From contig JAPLMW010000091.1 of NCBI GenBank assembly GCA_026386845.1, forward strand, positions 1-32,559: DNA of 32,559 nucleotides, in the 5' to 3' direction. Origin of the DNA: Phycisphaerae bacterium. GTDB lineage: Bacteria; Planctomycetota; Phycisphaerae; Sedimentisphaerales; UBA12454. The notes beneath the pieces are model-generated. The model was not told the origin of the DNA. It saw only the letters and a list, made by a program, of their open reading frames with translations, and made no database searches. This document shows, in pieces, positions 28,731 through 32,559 of the stretch (position 1 is the stretch's first letter; each line of letters begins with the position of its first letter). The position numbers were made by a program, and so were the translations under genes.

Positions 28731-28745
28731 AAAATCTTCAGGGGC
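28717..28745 (-). terminator. Intrinsic terminator for the minus-strand zinc-ribbon gene, overlapping the sigma gene's 3' end
   Basis: Minus strand GCCCCTGAA-GATTT-TTCAGGGGC-TTTTTT. Confidence 0.75.
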
Positions 28746-28784
28746 CTGAAGCTCAAATCAACTGAGCAGAAACATTATTCCTTA

Positions 28785-29171
28785 CTATTTGTTTGACTGC
28801 TCATAGGCGCTATAGCCGCATTTCGGACACTTGTCATAGATTGTTATGTCCTTGTAATTCGGCAGAAAAACATTGCCGCACTTCGAACATTTTATAGCAA
28901 TCTGTCCCGACATCTGATTGCATTTGGGGCATTTAAAGGTTCGTATGCCTGCAGCGTCCCCTCCATCCGAAGTTTCTTTCGGTGCAACATCCGACTGTTT
29001 CAACTCGAATATATTGCCGCATTGAGGATTGGTGCATAAGAGCATAACAGAAGCGTTCGGATTCGGACCGCCGGTGCCGGAACGATAAGTTACTATTGTA
29101 ATTACTGCGGCAATCGCTATACAACCGACCGCAATACCAATCGAAATCTTCTTTTTCATTTCGTCATCCAT
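28785..29171 (-). CDS. Membrane-anchored zinc-ribbon protein
   Basis: TM 'ISIGIAVGCIAIAAVITIVTY'; CxxC pairs 'CTNPQCGNIF', 'CPKCNQ', 'CSKCGNVF', 'CPKCGYSAYE'. Confidence 0.75.
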   Translation of the reverse strand: MDDEMKKKISIGIAVGCIAIAAVITIVTYRSGTGGPNPNASVMLLCTNPQCGNIFELKQSDVAPKETSDGGDAAGIRTFKCPKCNQMSGQIAIKCSKCGNVFLPNYKDITIYDKCPKCGYSAYEQSNK

Positions 29172-29446
29172 ATCTGGACTCCCTAAACAGTTGCTAAAGT
29201 GGGTTTATATCAGTTTTAACTAAACCTGTGCACTATTCTGACCTGCCAGACGCAATAAGTCAAAAATATTCTTTGAATAACCTTTAAATTCTACACATAG
29301 CAGCCCTACAATGTCTATTACAATCAAGATAGTCCGGAAATATATCATCTGAAAACGTTATTCGCCAAACAAAAAAGAACTAAAATTATCGGCATTTATT
29401 TTTATCCAAAACTTTCCTTTTGCATCACTTTAAAAGGTAAATTATA

Positions 29447-29474
29447 TTGACAATTTTGCCTATTTTACTAAAAT
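29447..29474 (+). promoter_or_regulatory. Candidate sigma70-type promoter
   Basis: TTGACA N16 TAAAAT upstream of the 29567 gene. Confidence 0.5.
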
Positions 29475-29566
29475 TAACAGTATCAGGAGATTTTAAATAC
29501 CAGTCTATGGAAGGGCAGCTTCTGGGGTAAGTTCCCCCAGGGGGAGGTTTTATAGAAAGTTGCAGT

Positions 29567-30817
29567 ATGAAAAAAGCAGCAGCTACAAGAGATACCGTCT
29601 TTCTGCGGTTCGATTTTTGGCTGCGAATCCTGCTGGCAATCGCCGTAAGCTTGCCCAGCGGACAGATAGCGTACGCGCAGAAGCAGCAGCAAAAACTTCT
29701 ACAGCAACAAAGGACAGATTACTTCAAACTTGTTTCCACGGTCGAATATATAGCGCAACAGGATAACGAAAGCAGACAATACCGCCACCAGGCCGAGCCA
29801 TGGTTTATGGTTACCACCATACCCCAAACCAGCGAGCAGACGCATTATCACCTTATAACAAGCGACCTGCAGTTCAAGGATGCAAATGCGCAGCAAAAAT
29901 ATCGAGACGCCGGCGAGATAAATTACGACCTGAACGCCAAAAAATTTATGGCGGGCGTTGACGCGGATTTACTGCATTTGCAGAAAATGAACAACGAAAG
30001 CGTAAAGACCATCGACGGCACAGCTCCAAATGAGGTTGGCAAGACGTGGACGGTCAGATTCAATCTTGGAACGTTCAATCATTACTCACTGCCGAACGAA
30101 CTGAAGTTTACCGTAACATCAATCAAAGTTCCGACAGATAAGCTCGGCGACTTTGTCGCTGTGCGTGCGATATCAGACCCGTTCCTCGTGAAAGCCGCGG
30201 CGCAGACCGAAGGATACGGCTATGTCAAATGCAAGATTGCCTGCGTTTATCTTTTTGACCCGTATTCGGAAATCACAGGCGAGGAAGATATTTATGTCAG
30301 CGCAATGGTTTTTCTGGCAACTACGAAAATGGACGGTATGACCCAGCAGTACCGCTATGAGTTCGGGACATATAAGACGGACGCAAACGCCGCGTCAGCC
30401 GATATGAACGGGCTCGGTTTTGAGCTTGAGGGTTTTGTCAGAGAAATTCAACTGATACCGCAGCCTATCGAGGTTAAAAAGCCGTGCGGCCTGCCGATAT
30501 GGGCACAATCGGAAATTGTAAATGCCGCTCAACTTGCGTCAGCCTGCGCGGCTGTGGCCTGTGAACAAAATATAGTCAATCCGGTTGCGAGTATTTATCT
30601 TGCCGCTGCGAGAGTTTATCAGCTTCAGGATGAATGCAGTCTTATTCCTGCACCGTGTGAAAGAAGCGTCTGCCAGGCACTGAGATATGACGTCGAAGAG
30701 ATTTATCCGATGGATATCTGCGGAAGAAAAGCATTTCCATTGTGGTGGCTGGGCGCGATACCGCTGGCGACAATACATCATAGCCATCATCACGACAAAA
30801 GTCCATATAAGCCGTAA
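29567..30817 (+). CDS. Secreted hypothetical protein (416 aa), Cys-containing, with C-terminal His cluster
   Basis: Signal-peptide-like N-terminus '..FWLRILLAIAVSLPSGQIAYAQ'; C-terminus 'TIHHSHHHDKSPYKP'. Confidence 0.7.
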   Translation: MKKAAATRDTVFLRFDFWLRILLAIAVSLPSGQIAYAQKQQQKLLQQQRTDYFKLVSTVEYIAQQDNESRQYRHQAEPWFMVTTIPQTSEQTHYHLITSDLQFKDANAQQKYRDAGEINYDLNAKKFMAGVDADLLHLQKMNNESVKTIDGTAPNEVGKTWTVRFNLGTFNHYSLPNELKFTVTSIKVPTDKLGDFVAVRAISDPFLVKAAAQTEGYGYVKCKIACVYLFDPYSEITGEEDIYVSAMVFLATTKMDGMTQQYRYEFGTYKTDANAASADMNGLGFELEGFVREIQLIPQPIEVKKPCGLPIWAQSEIVNAAQLASACAAVACEQNIVNPVASIYLAAARVYQLQDECSLIPAPCERSVCQALRYDVEEIYPMDICGRKAFPLWWLGAIPLATIHHSHHHDKSPYKP

Positions 30818-30923
30818 AATCAGCTTCAAATCGGAAAATTCAGCAAATTTTCTTCAAAATCAAATTGGCACTCCGACAATTTTTTCTATCTGTTGTTGAA
30901 CACTGCAATTATGTTAAACATTA

Positions 30924-30957
30924 GGCAAAATGTTGCAATAAAGCAACATTTTTTGCC
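30924..30957 (+). terminator. Intrinsic-terminator-like hairpin
   Basis: GGCAAAATGTTGC-AATAAA-GCAACATTTTTTGCC. Confidence 0.7.
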
Positions 30958-30983
30958 GGTTTTTAGAACAAAAACGCTGCCGG

Positions 30984-31059
30984 TGACAAGTCAAAATTTG
31001 TCATTTGTGATGAATGCAAAAAATTCTCTTGACACTATGGGGGGGGGGGTAATTATGTA
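30984..31059 (+). promoter_or_regulatory. Candidate promoter region with G11 tract and upstream inverted repeat
   Basis: TGACAA-N8-TTGTCA (30984-31003); TTGACA (31029-31034); G11 (31039-31049); AT-rich TAATTATGTA afterwards. Confidence 0.4.
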
Positions 31060-31156
31060 TATGAGATAACCGGGTGGGACGTGTCGGGCTCATCAGGGAA
31101 ACGCATTGTACGGGCGTTGGGAACTGGGAAGCTTGTAAAATTAGGAGATTTTAACG

Positions 31157-32559
31157 ATGGATAAAAAATTAATTCCATTCGACAAGTTCAGGACAAGTCT
31201 AAGAGGCTGGTTTTTATTATGTTTATTATTAAACGTGTCTTCTGCCGGCGATTTGAAACAGGCACAGAATAATGCAATGGAATCTCGGTATAATAAAAGT
31301 TTAGAATACGACGGACAATATACATTTGGCAATAATTATTTTGAAATAGGTCCTTCTGCCAGCGGCCAAGATGGCGGTTATTATATTGATGGAGAAGGAA
31401 TAGATAATTTCGGGTCGACCAGTTTACATGAAAAAGCCCATATGGGCTACTTTCTGAGCACTTGGGGTACGTGGACGAATTATTTAAGTAGAAGAGCAAC
31501 GGAGGATGCGGATAGAGATATGATAAAAGATTCGGATGAACGCAGATTGAGTTATGACTCTACCAAAAGGGGAACTTCGACAAACGTATACTGTACAACT
31601 GACGATTATGAAGATTATGCCTGCAGAATAGAATCGCGTTGGATAAACGGTTCGCGCGACAGCGAGGATTGGTCAGATACCGGCCACCAAGCGGCAGAAA
31701 ATATAAACGATGCAAATAGCGATAAGATAATGGAACAATTACTAAGTAAAGAAGCAAAAATACATCAGCAGGGTAGAATTGCATTATCGGCTTTAACCGC
31801 CCCCAACGATGTTTCCGGGATAGAAAAATATCTATGTTACAAAGGTAACTGGGAGGTAAGATACGAAGCAGTTTCAGTTTTAACCTCTATTCCGGGCAAG
31901 ACGTCAACAAAACGCCTTTTAGAAGTAATCTTTCAGGATACCAACCCCGCGGTTATATCGGCTGCGAGCCATAGCCTAAAAGGAAGAGGAGAAGACATAG
32001 CCAAAGATGAAATATTAAAATTATTAGACGTAAATAACGCCACAGTAACAAGAGACACGTTAGGGGTGATTCAAAAAATTGCGATAGATGAGGCGATATT
32101 AAAATCTTTAGCGAGAAAACTGGAAGATAAAAGATGGTATATTAGAACGGATACAGCCCGGGCTCTAAGTAAAGCAAAAGGCACTACAGGTGCAACTAAA
32201 GTTAATTTGATACTGAACGCGATGAAAGAGACATGTGAAAATCCTTCATCAGAGGGAGCAAAGGGTGAAGGAATGTGCGTGCCATTGGCGGAGCATATGA
32301 AATCTCTCTATAGATCGGCCATTTTAAATATGGGAGATTCAGCAATTGAGCCATTGAAAGAAAGAATGGGGAAAGAGAAAAATGAATTTGGGAAGAACTT
32401 AATTGTAACATTGGGACTCTTAGGAGAACGAAGTGTTTACCCTGATTTGATAGATATTGCAACCAAAGATGAAAATGTGTGGCTGCGCATCTCGGCCATC
32501 GATGGCCTGGGGAAAATTGGGAACAAGGAAGCAATTCCTTTCCTAAAAGAGGCTTTAAA
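31157..32559 (+). CDS. Secreted HExxH-motif / Ca-motif / HEAT-repeat protein, 3' truncated by the window edge (not in ORF track)
   Basis: Open frame ATG 31157 to end; SD AGGAG (31143-31147). MDKKLIPFDKFRTSLRGWFLLCLLLNVSSAG..; HEKAH at 31427-31441; DADRDMIKDSDE at 31505-31540; HEAT-like 'NWEVRYEAVSVLTSIPG', 'RWYIRTDTARALSKAKG', 'NVWLRISAIDGLGKIGNKEAIPFLKEAL'. Confidence 0.85.
   Translation, partial: MDKKLIPFDKFRTSLRGWFLLCLLLNVSSAGDLKQAQNNAMESRYNKSLEYDGQYTFGNNYFEIGPSASGQDGGYYIDGEGIDNFGSTSLHEKAHMGYFLSTWGTWTNYLSRRATEDADRDMIKDSDERRLSYDSTKRGTSTNVYCTTDDYEDYACRIESRWINGSRDSEDWSDTGHQAAENINDANSDKIMEQLLSKEAKIHQQGRIALSALTAPNDVSGIEKYLCYKGNWEVRYEAVSVLTSIPGKTSTKRLLEVIFQDTNPAVISAASHSLKGRGEDIAKDEILKLLDVNNATVTRDTLGVIQKIAIDEAILKSLARKLEDKRWYIRTDTARALSKAKGTTGATKVNLILNAMKETCENPSSEGAKGEGMCVPLAEHMKSLYRSAILNMGDSAIEPLKERMGKEKNEFGKNLIVTLGLLGERSVYPDLIDIATKDENVWLRISAIDGLGKIGNKEAIPFLKEAL
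31183..31198 (+). repeat. Dispersed repeat CAAGTTCAGGACAAGT (copy 2, inside the coding sequence)
   Basis: Identical 16-mer at 22626..22641; here translated as ..FDKFRTS... Confidence 0.7.

Noticed and set aside
29507-29530. Leader peptide MEGQLLG* upstream of the 29567 gene
   Set aside because: Nearest AGGAG is ~18 bp away; too short to support without data.
31188-32534. Minus-strand ORFs listed in the right-edge region
   Set aside because: Antisense to the open plus-strand HExxH/HEAT frame, which has an SD and recognisable repeats.

Overview
The window looks like a chromosomal segment from a planctomycete (Phycisphaerae-like). That assignment is an inference from family content: a zinc-ribbon/DUF4190/H-X9-DG-type protein, a long ECF sigma factor with a C-terminal extension, and an HNH-AP2 protein. 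Housekeeping blocks are clear: a truncated PAS histidine kinase with two NarL-like response regulators; a class-V aminotransferase with DUF1015; der; clpC; a PfkB sugar kinase; rpsB-tsf-pyrH-frr followed by AsmA-like and YihY genes; ogt; and ridA. The least ordinary parts are listed here. (i) A minus-strand accessory operon (24156..25321) encodes an XRE-HTH/glycine-zipper membrane protein, a translationally coupled 50-aa cationic peptide missing from the ORF track, and a 109-aa orphan. It sits next to a 34-bp perfect palindrome with 15-bp tandem units that shares an 8-mer with the operon's predicted promoter region. (ii) A right-edge ORF (31157..>32559), also missing from the track, encodes a secreted HExxH / Ca-motif / HEAT-repeat protein; an 11-G tract lies just downstream of a TTGACA box. 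(iii) An ECF sigma factor is fused to a TM helix and carboxypeptidase-regulatory-like repeats. (iv) Several families of dispersed intergenic repeats are present: 8-bp-periodic hairpins, CCGCC-GGCGG elements, and 'FDK[LF]RT' elements. Several of these supply the stop codons or termini of neighbouring genes. No tRNA, rRNA or CRISPR array was recognised. All family calls come from reading motifs by eye; no search was run.
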